Source of the DNA: DATARH01 sp036268425
GTDB lineage: Bacteria; Pseudomonadota; Alphaproteobacteria; ATCC43930; CGMCC-115725
Direction: 5' to 3'
DNA: 64,000 bases
NCBI GenBank assembly: GCA_036268425.1
Contig: DATAUE010000074.1
Coordinates: forward strand, 182,530 to 246,529
Shown here: positions 25,019 to 33,214 of the stretch, one piece after another
Layout of the letters: every line of letters begins with the position of its first letter
How positions within the stretch are numbered: the first letter of the stretch is position 1
Translations under genes and position numbers: made by a program
The notes under the pieces: model-generated
What the model saw: only the letters and a program-made list of their open reading frames with translations
The model's database searches: none
Told to the model about the DNA's origin: nothing

Positions 25019-25207
25019 ATGCACAAATTCACCGTGGGGCAAGTTCTGCAATTTTCACCGGGCCTTGGCGGAGACATCAAGAAAAGGGGCCACTACAAGG
25101 TTGTTCGCCAGCTTCCCGAAGCTGACAACATGCTGCAATACCGGATCAAGAGCGAGGCGGACGGGCACGAACGTGTTGTTCGGGAAGATCAGGTCGAACG
25201 CCGATGA
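25019..25207 (+). CDS. small conserved protein downstream of csp
   Basis: 62 residues starting MHKFTVGQVLQFSPG with AAAGGAG just upstream. It is basic, with no membrane segment or signal peptide. The text (GHYKVVRQLPEADNMLQYRIKSEADGHERVV) resembles short SH3-like or KOW-like proteins of Alphaproteobacteria that often sit near other small genes; I cannot name a family. It lies in the same direction as the cold-shock gene and may share its transcript. Confidence 0.7.
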   Translation: MHKFTVGQVLQFSPGLGGDIKKRGHYKVVRQLPEADNMLQYRIKSEADGHERVVREDQVERR

Positions 25208-25381
25208 TCGACGTTCGCCGGAAATGACAATGGAACTGCCTGATAAATTATTAAAGTAGAGCTGTCGGCCTGATCCAGGTCGAACAGGATCAAATCGCGT
25301 CATTGCGCGCACCCCGACCTGCTGCCGTCGCGTTTCACATCAGTTCGACACTGACGACAGCCAGCCGCCAACCGCTTGGCC

Positions 25382-25627
25382 TCAAAGAGGCACAACCCCT
25401 AATGGCGGCGGTGGGGGGTCGGGACGCGGGATCGGTATCGGAGGCGGCGGTTCTCTGATCGGACGCGGCAGGGTAGGGTCCGTCGGCTGTACGGGTGGGG
25501 TCCCCGGCGGGGGTGTCGGTTGCGGTCCTTGCGCGCGAATGGTCAATCCTGTCAGCGCACCGTGCGGCTCCAACAAATCGCAGGCGGTGACCGGCGAAGA
25601 ATGCCTGTTGCCCCGGCTGTCCCTCAT
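25382..25627 (-). CDS. small proline-rich hypothetical protein
   Basis: 81 residues from an ATG preceded by a strong AAGGAGG. The second half is dominated by proline (TPPPGTPPVQPTDPTLPRPI, then a PPPP-rich tail). The first half has one cysteine and no hydrophobic helix. It is a low-complexity protein of unknown role, possibly extended or an adhesion/scaffold peptide. It is divergent from the response regulator gene. Composition bias makes a chance open frame possible; the ribosome site argues for a real gene. Confidence 0.5.
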   Translation of the reverse strand: MRDSRGNRHSSPVTACDLLEPHGALTGLTIRAQGPQPTPPPGTPPVQPTDPTLPRPIREPPPPIPIPRPDPPPPPLGVVPL

Positions 25628-25784
25628 ACTTCCTCCTTGTCGGCAGTCGCACCTCAACAGGACAAACACATCGGTTCCAGCTTCGTATCAAATCTGCCGC
25701 AGAAATGTCGAGGGTCGCGCGGATTTTGATCTGCGTGAAGCGCTGGCCGCTATGATGTGCGCCGTCGCGAAAGGGCCGGTACAC

Positions 25785-26168
25785 ATGGCACACATTCTGG
25801 TTGTCGACGATGACGTGATTTTCAGGTCGCTGATCACGCGAGCCCTCGAGGCCATCGGGCATTCTGTCGTGACCTGTGAGAACGGCAGGAAAGCCGTCGA
25901 CCATATCGAGCACGCGCAGGCCGATCTTCTGATCACCGACATTCTGATGCCGGAGATGGACGGGGTCGAGACCGTGCGGGCGGTCCGGCGGCTCCAGCCG
26001 CAATTCCCGATCCTGGCCATTTCCGGCGGCGGTCCGGCAAACGCCGCCGATTTTCTGGGGCTGGCGCAGGTTTTCGGTGCGACGGAAACCCTGCTCAAAC
26101 CTTTTCAGCCGGCAGAACTGCTGGCCGCCGTGTCACGCTTGCTGTTGGCCGGCCCCTCACCGAATTAA
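25785..26168 (+). CDS. single-domain response regulator
   Basis: 127 residues. The receiver domain is complete: acidic pair in ILVVDDDVIF, phosphoacceptor aspartate in LLITDILMPEMDG, the T/S position in LAISGGG and the lysine in LLKPFQP. There is no output domain (CheY/DivK type). The cognate histidine kinase is not in the window. The ATG at 25785 follows AAAGGG; a start at 25752 would add MMCAVAKGPVH. It is convergent with the DUF900 hydrolase gene. Confidence 0.9.
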   Translation: MAHILVVDDDVIFRSLITRALEAIGHSVVTCENGRKAVDHIEHAQADLLITDILMPEMDGVETVRAVRRLQPQFPILAISGGGPANAADFLGLAQVFGATETLLKPFQPAELLAAVSRLLLAGPSPN

Positions 26169-26221
26169 CCACGCTTCTGTGCAACCGGCCCCCAATTCAG
26201 CCTGTCCCGCTCAATGACACC

Positions 26222-27181
26222 TCAACCTGCCATTGTCCGCGCGATATCGGTGCGCACCGTCGGCGAGCGACGGTAATACTGATGCGAGCTGGCGAAATCG
26301 AAAGCGTAGTCACGATTATTCGTGCAATCGACCATGCGGTATTGGGCGGCCGGAAACCTTGCGCCATTGTTGCGGTCGTACGGCCCGTCCTGGCCGAGGC
26401 GCTGGGCGCCGAGATTGACCGCCACGCTGACCGATAAAACGTTGTCGGCCCCGCTGTAATAGGTCGAAATGCGCCGCCCCAGCCGTGACAGGCAACTGAG
26501 CCGGCCGGGCGACGGGTAGTCGAACGTATTGTAGATTTCGTCGGCAGCCGCGAGAAACACCTCATCAAACAGCAGCGCGTCGCCGTTGCCGTGGCTGAAC
26601 CAGCTTTCGACGGCCGCCTGCAGCACCCAGTTGCCCATGCTGTGGGCAAGCAGGAATACGCGATGCCCGCTGGCCCGCACCCTTCTGATAATCGGGTCGA
26701 GATTGGCCAGAAAGCTCATTGTGTGAAGGCCTGACTGGCCGGCCATCGTCTGATCGCGTTGATAATCTTCCCATAGCACCGGCAGGCTCAGCAGCCTGCC
26801 GAGCGATGGCCAAGAAAACGCGACGACCGTCGTGTCGGCGGCCGTGACACCGGATTGCGCAAACCATTCGCGAACGAAAGCGGCGCGGGTGATCGCGTTT
26901 TCAAAGCTGTTGTCGAAGCCGTGAAGGAATACCAACAGGTTGCGGCCCGGCGCCGACAAATCGGCGACGGCCGCGGCGCTGAAACCACCCTGATGAATGC
27001 TCTGGATGCTTTCGATCGCACCGGTCGTATCGGCGGTCAGATTGCTGTCGTCGACGAAAGCGGTGGCATAGGTCAGCATCGCCGGCGCGGACGGTGCGAC
27101 GATCGACGTTCCGTAGTTGCGCCAGTCGTTCGCCGCGCCGGCAACCACCCGGTTCGTCGCGAAATAAACCGTCGTCGGCAT
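26222..27181 (-). CDS. alpha/beta hydrolase of the DUF900 family
   Basis: 319 residues from the ATG at 27181, after GGAGGGAG. Oxyanion-region strand NLLVFLHGFDNSFENAI, nucleophile elbow FLLAHSMGNWVLQAA (G-x-S-x-G variant HSMGN) and a C-terminal histidine region (SSHQYYRRSP) fit DUF900 hydrolases, also annotated as esterase-like proteins. VVAFSWPSLGRLLSL is typical of the family. No signal peptide is seen. Substrate unknown. Confidence 0.85.
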   Translation of the reverse strand: MPTTVYFATNRVVAGAANDWRNYGTSIVAPSAPAMLTYATAFVDDSNLTADTTGAIESIQSIHQGGFSAAAVADLSAPGRNLLVFLHGFDNSFENAITRAAFVREWFAQSGVTAADTTVVAFSWPSLGRLLSLPVLWEDYQRDQTMAGQSGLHTMSFLANLDPIIRRVRASGHRVFLLAHSMGNWVLQAAVESWFSHGNGDALLFDEVFLAAADEIYNTFDYPSPGRLSCLSRLGRRISTYYSGADNVLSVSVAVNLGAQRLGQDGPYDRNNGARFPAAQYRMVDCTNNRDYAFDFASSHQYYRRSPTVRTDIARTMAG

Positions 27182-27386
27182 CGCCTCTCCCTCCTGCGCG
27201 GAACCGGAATTATAGAGCCTGTCCCCGGCCGCGGACAGCAATGCCGCGAGAAACCGTTGGGTTGACCGGCGCCCTGCCCGCTTTGGCTTCGGAGTGGTAT
27301 CGGCAGAATTCTCGTATCAGTGGTTGCGTCAAATTCCGCCGATTGGTTTATGAGTATTGGTGTTCCGAACCCCAAAGGAGAAGACC

Positions 27387-27668
27387 ATGCCCCCCAGTCT
27401 GAAATTCCTTGGCACAGCGGCGATCGTCGCGTTGCTCGCCGGTCCGGCAAGTGCCGCCGGGATGAGTTACAGCGTCCATCGCTGGGTGCAAAGCCCGGCG
27501 GAAAACAACGCCTGGAGCGCTCGCTACGACTATCTGCTGCAGGTGAACCCCTATTTCCGCTCCTATCGGATGCGCAAGGAATGCGGTCCGATCAACTTCA
27601 GCCGCGAGTTGCGCCACGAATGTTTCGGATCATTCGATCAATACGAGCCGGTCATCCGAGGCTGGTAG
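27387..27668 (+). CDS. small secreted hypothetical protein
   Basis: 93 residues with a classic signal peptide (MPPSLKFLGTAAIVALLAGP, cleavage near ASAAG) and an AAAGGAGA ribosome site. The mature part of about 69 residues is rich in Tyr, Arg and Ser and has two cysteines (KECGP and HECFG) that could form one disulfide. No family is recognised. A strong hairpin follows the stop. Confidence 0.7.
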   Translation: MPPSLKFLGTAAIVALLAGPASAAGMSYSVHRWVQSPAENNAWSARYDYLLQVNPYFRSYRMRKECGPINFSRELRHECFGSFDQYEPVIRGW

Positions 27669-27677
27669 CGTAAGTGG

Positions 27678-27705
27678 CGACGGCCGGCTCACGCGCCGGC
27701 CGTCG
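27678..27705. terminator. hairpin after the small secreted protein gene
   Basis: CGACGGCCGGC (27678-27688) pairs perfectly with GCCGGCCGTCG (27695-27705) over an 11-bp stem with a 6-base loop. The T tract after it is short, so termination strength is uncertain. Confidence 0.6.
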
Positions 27706-27852
27706 TTGCAACGTGAGTCACACTAGAAGCGATCGCCCGCCCGATGCGTGATCGACAGGCGCCGTCCGATCCCCGAATTTACCGACGCTGGGCTCTGATC
27801 TTCGAGCCGCTGCGCGCACGGCCTCAGATTGGAATCTGTCGCAGCGGTTCGC

Positions 27853-28137
27853 TTACGAAACCGCTTGTCCGTGGATTGCGCGAAGATAGCGCCGCGCCCG
27901 CCGCCGACGCAGCGAGCCGAGCAGCATATAGATCGCAATGGTGAGCGCGCCGATGACCCAACCGATGGTGCTGTGAGGCTTCTCAGCATAAACGCCGGCA
28001 AAGAACGCACTCGTTACGATAATCACGGCCAGCACCATCAGCCACACCGGAGGCTGCTTGGCGCGGTCCCACTCCTCGTCGCGCATGATGGGGTTTTTGT
28101 AGAACCTGTCCGACCTGCTTAAATTCGACCTCGCCAT
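27853..28137 (-). CDS. small membrane protein with two transmembrane segments
   Basis: 94 residues. A polar N terminus (FYKNPIMRDEEWDRAKQPP) precedes two helices, VWLMVLAVIIVTSAFFAGVY and IGWVIGALTIAIYMLLGSL, and a basic end (RRRRARRYLRAIHG). A cytoplasmic C terminus is expected from the positive-inside rule. No family is recognised and neighbours give no clue. Confidence 0.65.
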   Translation of the reverse strand: MARSNLSRSDRFYKNPIMRDEEWDRAKQPPVWLMVLAVIIVTSAFFAGVYAEKPHSTIGWVIGALTIAIYMLLGSLRRRRARRYLRAIHGQAVS

Positions 28138-28234
28138 TGCTCCGACTCCTGTGCGGTTGCGTTCCTGCCAACCGCAGATTGTGCTTCACGTCACATCGAG
28201 CATCGTTCCGACGTTGGGTGCCCGGCCTCTCGAT

Positions 28235-28459
28235 CTACCCCGTGCGCAACCGGATTCCACTGTCGGGCAGAAACTCGACACCAGCCGCTTCCAGGGTGCG
28301 CTGGATAGCGGCCAGGTTGTTGGCTGTCGGTGTTGAGCGCCCGGCCTCATAATTGCGAACAGTGCTCGTCCCGACACCCGCAGATGTTGCTAACCGACCT
28401 TGCGACCAATCAATTAAACCACGCGCCGCACGGCAGGTCTCTCGACGGATAGCGAACAT
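28235..28459 (-). CDS. XRE/HipB-like helix-turn-helix regulator
   Basis: 74 residues from the ATG at 28459. RAARGLIDWSQGRLATSAGV, STVRNYEAGRSTPTANNLAA and IQRTLEAAGVEFL form the five-helix XRE fold. An upstream in-frame ATG at 28495 would put the promoter and operator inside the coding region, so the shorter form is chosen. TTGAAC and TATACC at ideal spacing end 7 bases before the ATG, so the mRNA should be leaderless. The protein probably represses itself; no toxin partner is adjacent. Confidence 0.82.
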   Translation of the reverse strand: MFAIRRETCRAARGLIDWSQGRLATSAGVGTSTVRNYEAGRSTPTANNLAAIQRTLEAAGVEFLPDSGIRLRTG

Positions 28460-28466
28460 CGGCACA

Positions 28467-28495
28467 GGTATAGTGCAATAACGATTTTCGTTCAA
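28467..28495 (-). promoter_or_regulatory. promoter of the XRE regulator (leaderless)
   Basis: On the minus strand TTGAAC (28495-28490), a 17-bp spacer and TATACC (28472-28467) match the sigma70 consensus well. Transcription should begin at about 28460, one base before the ATG at 28459, giving a leaderless mRNA. Confidence 0.72.
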
Positions 28496-28500
28496 ACGAA
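28487..28500. promoter_or_regulatory. candidate operator palindrome over the XRE promoter
   Basis: TTCGTT-N2-AACGAA (28487-28500) is a perfect 6+6 palindrome that overlaps the -35 hexamer of the XRE gene. This is the expected place and shape for an autorepressor site. Confidence 0.65.
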
Positions 28501-28613
28501 CATTTTTCGTTGCAACTCATCAACGGGATGCTTGCTGGAGCACCGGCAAGCACGCGGACCTGATCGCCTCGGCCAAACAGCGCGTTGTTTCAAGCCCCAG
28601 GGGATACGCACGG

Positions 28614-28895
28614 CTATCGCCGGGCGCGAGCACTGATGGCCGGTGTCGCCGCTAGCCCGAGCGCCGGCGCCGCAGCCGAACGGGGGGCCTTTGCAAACAG
28701 CAACTCGGGATGACGAAGCGGCATTCTGCCGTTTTGTACATCCTCGGCCATCTCCGCAAAGTCCCGTGCCAGTTGGCGCAACTGGTCCGCAAGCGCCGCG
28801 TCCAGGGTGGCCTCGGCGAACCGCCGCGCCCGCTCCGCCTGTTTCTCGTATAACTCGGCCGTCGCGAGCGCTGATTGATCGCAAGCATTAAGCAT
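28614..28895 (-). CDS. small helical hypothetical protein
   Basis: 93 residues. The first 60 form one amphipathic helical stretch (LYEKQAERARRFAEATLDAA, LADQLRQLARDFAEMAEDVQ), a pattern seen in short conserved proteins of Rhizobiales and Rhodospirillales with no known function. The tail is Ala/Pro-rich. No signal peptide or membrane segment. It lies alone between the XRE and LuxR-type regulator genes on the same strand. Confidence 0.65.
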   Translation of the reverse strand: MLNACDQSALATAELYEKQAERARRFAEATLDAALADQLRQLARDFAEMAEDVQNGRMPLRHPELLFAKAPRSAAAPALGLAATPAISARARR

Positions 28896-29183
28896 TTTCG
28901 ATGGCTCCCCGATGCACCAAAGAATGCTCTAGCGGGTCACAAACTTGTGAACCCGATTCAGCCGGAACACGACATCATGCCAGTTGAATACTTCATCTCC
29001 AGCGGCTGTCACTTAGACCTGGATTCACCGCTCAGGCGCTCTGTATCAACTAAGTTATCCCACAGCGTTGCCGAGGAATTGGGAAAATTTAGAAGACATA
29101 CAAGATCGACCGGTTAGATAAACAGGGGTAATCCGATCGGGCTATCGTCATTGGCCGCGCTGGAAATTCAGCAGTGCGGCATG
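28896..29183. other. 288-bp intergenic region
   Basis: No gene is firmly supported. A short plus-strand frame from ATG 28977 (MPVEYFISSGCHLDLDSPL...) encodes 46 residues but has no clear ribosome site or known family. Base composition is less GC-rich than the flanks. Confidence 0.4.
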
Positions 29184-29909
29184 TCACTCGACCGGATTCA
29201 TATCGTTCGCATCACTGACACCCCACATCGCGGCCTGTGTTCGGTTCTTAACGTGCATCTTGCGGAGCAGGCTTTTAACGTGAACCTTGACCGTAGCCTC
29301 TGCGATGCCCAAGGCATCTGCTATTTGCTTATTGGAAGCACCGCGCATCAGGTGCGACAGGACTGCCCGTTCTCTGTCTGACAAAACCCGAGGTTCATCC
29401 ACATCCCTGCGTTGGGTTACCGTAGTTTCTCGAGGCTGTGTCGAATCGACGGACATAAAGCGTGACTGCGCACCAACGGTTTGGTCTCGTCTCATCTCAT
29501 CTGCAAATTGGCCGGAGAGCACCAGGGCGCCTTGGAGGACCAGATTCAGAGATTGCAGAAGCACAACACGATCCATCCGATCTTTTTCCAGGTAACAACT
29601 TGCTCCCGCCTTCATGGCTGTGACGGCTTCATCCATCCTGAAGCGTTCGCTCAACACAATGACCTTTACGACCTTGTGCGCCGCTTTCCATTCCGACAAA
29701 TCCGATATCAAGGCATCCGCGTTATCGCCAAGGCCAAGTATCAACATCTGGTCGGCATAGTCGGAATGCGGTTCGGGCAGGTCCGCGAACCGCTCACCGG
29801 ATGCCGTGACACGGAAGTCGCTATCCACCAGAAGATGGATGATTCCCTGCGCGACAAGCGTATTCTTATCTACGACCATTGTGGCGATCGGGTTACGGTC
29901 GGGCTTCAC
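29184..29909 (-). CDS. LuxR/FixJ-family regulator with an atypical receiver domain
   Basis: 241 residues. The C-terminal HTH is clear: LSDRERAVLSHLMRGASNKQ, IADALGIAEATVKVHVKSLL. The N-terminal half has a receiver fold (TMVVDKNTLVAQGIIHLLVD; KVIVLSERF; the lysine region), but the phosphoacceptor position reads LILGLGDNAD with no aspartate at the end of beta-3, and the acidic pair is reduced to VDK. It is therefore probably a phosphorylation-independent NarL-like regulator. Its gene lies in an A/T-richer patch and no kinase is adjacent. Confidence 0.85.
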   Translation of the reverse strand: MKPDRNPIATMVVDKNTLVAQGIIHLLVDSDFRVTASGERFADLPEPHSDYADQMLILGLGDNADALISDLSEWKAAHKVVKVIVLSERFRMDEAVTAMKAGASCYLEKDRMDRVVLLQSLNLVLQGALVLSGQFADEMRRDQTVGAQSRFMSVDSTQPRETTVTQRRDVDEPRVLSDRERAVLSHLMRGASNKQIADALGIAEATVKVHVKSLLRKMHVKNRTQAAMWGVSDANDMNPVE

Positions 29910-30594
29910 ATGAGTTAAATTAAAACATCAGGTAGACGCAATTACTGGTTCTTTTGTCGAATTATCAGCGTTCGCTTTATCGAACATCTATTTGTTGCAA
30001 CGTGAGAAATGTGCTGCTGAGTCATGTTCTGTCTGCTCCAAAAATTGTATCTACCAAAATCATATCTATTTGAAGTACGCGCAGCAAGTAACGTAACCAA
30101 CCTTAAGGTCGCAGTGGATCGGCTTTACCGGCTATGATGAACATCCTACTTTTCTGATGTTAACGGAGAACATCCTACACTGCCGCTCTTAGAATATCTT
30201 GTCCCCATCAAGGGGCATCCCATGGGATCGTATATTCCATTTGACCATACCACTTAAGGTGGATCGTGATTTGTTTCCGGCGAAAAAGTTGGTAACACCC
30301 CTGGGCTGATTGTCGCTACGGGGGCGATAAGGCGCTCGTATCGCGCAGGCCGACGTCAATTACGGAATACGACGGGCCCGCAACACGGCGTTTAGCCGAC
30401 AAACCTAACCGATGGTTGAAACAGAATTGAGGAATCGACGCGACGGACCCACCCAGGGACGTTCTTAGGGAGACGCCATCCCGCGCTTGATGAACCTTGC
30501 GTAAGCGACGCGGGGAAGCAGCCCGGCCGGATCGCACGGCGAAGAACGGAACATGGTCTCCGCGCTTCAGCGGCAGAGTACAGCTGCGTCCTCG
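29910..30594. other. 685-bp gene-free, relatively A/T-rich region
   Basis: No gene is convincing on either strand. Features seen are GTTCG-N6-CGAAC (29970-29985), an inverted repeat 60 bp upstream of the LuxR-type regulator, and GAACATCCTAC repeated at 30139-30149 and 30168-30178. These could be regulatory sites. Composition differs from the GC-rich flanks, so acquired or decayed DNA is possible. Confidence 0.5.
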
Positions 30595-30670
30595 TGGTGA
30601 GCCCGTCGGGGTTCGAACCCGAGACCTACTGATTAAAAGTCAGTTGCTCTACCGGCTGAGCTACGGGCTC
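30595..30670 (-). tRNA. tRNA-Lys (anticodon TTT)
   Basis: A 76-nt cloverleaf on the minus strand: acceptor GAGCCCG/CGGGCTC, D arm GCTC-GAGC, anticodon stem ACTGA/TCAGT with loop CTTTTAA (anticodon TTT), T arm TCGGG-TTCGAAC-CCCGA and encoded CCA (30597-30595). Confidence 0.97.
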
Positions 30671-30814
30671 TCACCAACGATGCGCGCTCTGTGGTCGCGG
30701 GACGCGACCGCCGCGCGCCGCGGCGGAACATATCGGGCCGGCGCTTCCGATACAACCTCGGGCGTTGCGAGTCGTTACGGGCTTACCGACCGCCTTCCGG
30801 CGCAAAATCCGGGC

Positions 30815-32059
30815 TTATGCCGGCGCCAATAGCCGCGGCAGATCGCGGATGACGGTTTGCCGGCCGCGTTTCCAAACGGCGAGCGGCGGACGGATTTCAG
30901 CAATCGCCTGTTCCGGGGTTGCGGCGTCGATCACCACGATGTCCGCCGGACGACCCGGCATCAGGCCGTAATCCCTGAGATTGAGCAGCCGCGCCGAGCG
31001 ATCCGTCAGCATCATAAACAATTCGCGCAACTCCTCGGGCGCCCCGATCTGCAATACGTTGGCGTGCAGGTTTGCCATGCGGATCAGCGAGCAATCGCCA
31101 AACGGGGTTGCCGGGTTCAGCACGTTATTGCTCGACAGCGAGCAGGTGACGCCGTGCGCGCCGAGCCAGTTGGCGTCGGCGACGCCGCGTACGACGGCGT
31201 GGTCGCGCTCGCGACCCATCAGATAGAGATCGGTCGCCGGCAGCACGGTGACGCCGATCCCGGCATCGGCCAGGCGCCGCCCCAATGCCGCCGCCTCTTC
31301 CGGCGGCAGCAGCGACAGCTTGGCCATATGCCCGGCAACGACCCGGCCGCCACGCCCATAGCGCTCGGTCAACGCAATGACCTGGTGAATATGCATCTGG
31401 TCCGGGCTGTCGCCGACATCGAGATGCAGGTCGAGATCGATATCGTATTCGCGGGCCAGCGCGAAAAGGCGATCGATCTGCGCCGCGGGGGCGCTGTCAT
31501 AGCGCGGCGCCCCACCGAGCACTGGCGCGCCGCGCTTCAGCGCGGCGACCAGCAATTCGTCGGTGCCGGGATAGTTGGTCAGCCCATCCTGCGGAAAGAC
31601 GCAGATTTCAATATCGATCGCCCAGCGGTATTCCGCCGCCAGCGCTTCGATTGCCTCAAAGCCGCGCAACCCGAGCGCCGGATCGAGTTCGACCTGAGTG
31701 CGCATCCGCGTCGTGCCGTTGACCAGACATTCGCGCAATGTCGCCTGTGCTCGCGCGTGAATATCCTCGACCGTGAAATCTTTTTTCAGCGGCGCGACGG
31801 CGGTAACCGGGTTGACGCGGCGGCTGCCCGGCCGGTGGCTCGGTGCCGGCGGACAGCGTCCGATGATGCGCGATTTGTCGAGGTGAATATGGCTTTCAAT
31901 CAATCCGGCGCAGACAAGCCGGCCGGCCGCCTCATAGGTTTCGCCGGATACCGCAAGATTGCGCCCGATTGCAGCGATCAAGCCATCGGCGACCGCGATG
32001 TCGAGCAACCCGTCATCGAGCCGGTTTGCGAGACGGGCATTTCTGATGACCAGGTCCAT
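30815..32059 (-). CDS. cytosine deaminase-like amidohydrolase
   Basis: 414 residues. The metal-binding HxH lies in GLIESHIHLDKSRI (about residues 55-62). This is the form found in cytosine deaminase and related isocytosine or N-substituted-amine hydrolases. LDLHLDVGD carries the next histidine, GRVVAGHMAKLSLL another, and CSLSSNNVLNPATPFGD replaces the usual SDNV aspartate motif. It deaminates or hydrolyses a cyclic amidine or amide in the cytoplasm. It precedes the CmcJ-like gene in direction but the two are 109 bp apart. Confidence 0.82.
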   Translation of the reverse strand: MDLVIRNARLANRLDDGLLDIAVADGLIAAIGRNLAVSGETYEAAGRLVCAGLIESHIHLDKSRIIGRCPPAPSHRPGSRRVNPVTAVAPLKKDFTVEDIHARAQATLRECLVNGTTRMRTQVELDPALGLRGFEAIEALAAEYRWAIDIEICVFPQDGLTNYPGTDELLVAALKRGAPVLGGAPRYDSAPAAQIDRLFALAREYDIDLDLHLDVGDSPDQMHIHQVIALTERYGRGGRVVAGHMAKLSLLPPEEAAALGRRLADAGIGVTVLPATDLYLMGRERDHAVVRGVADANWLGAHGVTCSLSSNNVLNPATPFGDCSLIRMANLHANVLQIGAPEELRELFMMLTDRSARLLNLRDYGLMPGRPADIVVIDAATPEQAIAEIRPPLAVWKRGRQTVIRDLPRLLAPA

Positions 32060-32168
32060 GCGCAGCGCTCCGAGATCGCAGACAGGCGATCAGCTTAGCG
32101 AAATCGCTGCGGATGGCCACTCGGCACGGGCTTCTCCGCCGGCCACGCGGCGGAGAAGCGGCTGAAAC

Positions 32169-32999
32169 TTACGCCGGGTGGAATACCAGCGTGCGCAGTT
32201 CGATGCTTTCGCGTGGGCGGGCATCGGCCGGGGTGGTCGGGTCGGTAAACGACGTGTGCGGCATAAAGCGGGCGCGCCCGTCATCCAGCGAGTCACAGCA
32301 TTTCAGCAGCAAGGCCTCGTCGCGTCGCATCTCGGGCACATAGAACCAACGGTGCTCGGGGTTGTAGCTGACCGAATAGGTCTCGCCGACGCGGTCGCGA
32401 TAGACAAGGTCCGACGGAACCAGATCATCGGCGTCGACGCTGCGCGCGTCGCATACCGCCAGCGGCGCATCGCGCAGCGGGCCGTGGATCGGGCGCCACA
32501 GATTGATCACCTGCACCCGGCCCTTGAGCAATTCCTCGGCCTCGTCGCCGAGCAGGTCGCGCACCCGCTGCGGCCCCGATTTCGCAGTGTGATCGACATG
32601 CACGCGGGTCGCCGGCTGGCGCGGGCCGCCGCGTGCGCGATCTTCGGCGCCCGCCACCCGGCGGCGCTGCAGATGATCGAAGATGTAGACGCGGCTGGCG
32701 CCGGTCGCTTCGGCAATAAAGCGCTCTGCTTCGGGATAGTAGACGCGGCGCACTTCGTCATCGTCCCAGAAATCGCGTACCGCGCTGCGCTGTTCGACCA
32801 GTTCGAAGCCTTCGCGGTCGAGCTTGAGTTCGCGGGAAACCGGCCGCATATCGCGGATTTTCATGTTGTGCGGTTCGAGAGGCATATAGGGCCGATCGTT
32901 GGCGCCGATCTCATAGGCGTAATAGCGCGGCCGTTCGTGTACCGGCGCCAGATAGTTCAGCGGTGCTTCGACGTAGGGCAAGCGGTCGATGTTGCTCAT
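32169..32999 (-). CDS. CmcJ/NvfI (AsaB-like) family oxidoreductase
   Basis: 276 residues from an ATG with AAGGAGAT upstream. Blocks typical of the family are APLNYLAPVHERPRYYAYE, HNMKIRDMRP, ATRVHVDHTAKSGPQRVRD (His-x-Asp-His, a likely metal site), VINLWRPIHGPLRDAPLAVC and EHRWFYVPEMRRDEALLLK. Relatives include CmcJ of cephamycin biosynthesis and fungal GA4-desaturase-like proteins. The reaction here is unknown. It could be an iron-dependent hydroxylase or desaturase of a small molecule. It sits 32 bp after the small DUF1127-linked gene. Confidence 0.85.
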   Translation of the reverse strand: MSNIDRLPYVEAPLNYLAPVHERPRYYAYEIGANDRPYMPLEPHNMKIRDMRPVSRELKLDREGFELVEQRSAVRDFWDDDEVRRVYYPEAERFIAEATGASRVYIFDHLQRRRVAGAEDRARGGPRQPATRVHVDHTAKSGPQRVRDLLGDEAEELLKGRVQVINLWRPIHGPLRDAPLAVCDARSVDADDLVPSDLVYRDRVGETYSVSYNPEHRWFYVPEMRRDEALLLKCCDSLDDGRARFMPHTSFTDPTTPADARPRESIELRTLVFHPA

Positions 33000-33031
33000 G
33001 TTGATCTCCTTTGGAAAAAGGCGACGACCGG

Positions 33032-33214
33032 TCAGGGCAGCGGATAGTGAAACCATTCCGGCGGTACGTCATCCTGTGTCAACGGCATCCGCGCGGCTGT
33101 GGCATGCACCATCGACGTCAGAATTCGGACAAAAGCGGCGCGCCAGCCCTGCGACTCGCGCTGGTCGAGCGGGGCGCTCAGCCGGTTGGCGGCTGGCGTA
33201 AAGACGGCGTCCAT
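33032..33214 (-). CDS. small conserved protein coupled to DUF1127
   Basis: 60 residues. The ATG at 33214 shares its A with the TAA of the DUF1127 gene, so the two are translationally coupled. The protein is mostly polar with a central helix (GWRAAFVRILTSMVHATAAR) and ends PPEWFHYPLP. I recognise no named family. Its coupling suggests a joint role with the DUF1127 protein. Confidence 0.65.
   Translation of the reverse strand: MDAVFTPAANRLSAPLDQRESQGWRAAFVRILTSMVHATAARMPLTQDDVPPEWFHYPLP

Noticed and set aside
30857..32098. 413-codon plus-strand open frame opposite the cytosine-deaminase-like gene
   Set aside because: It is fully antisense to a gene with clear metal motifs and has no recognisable domain.
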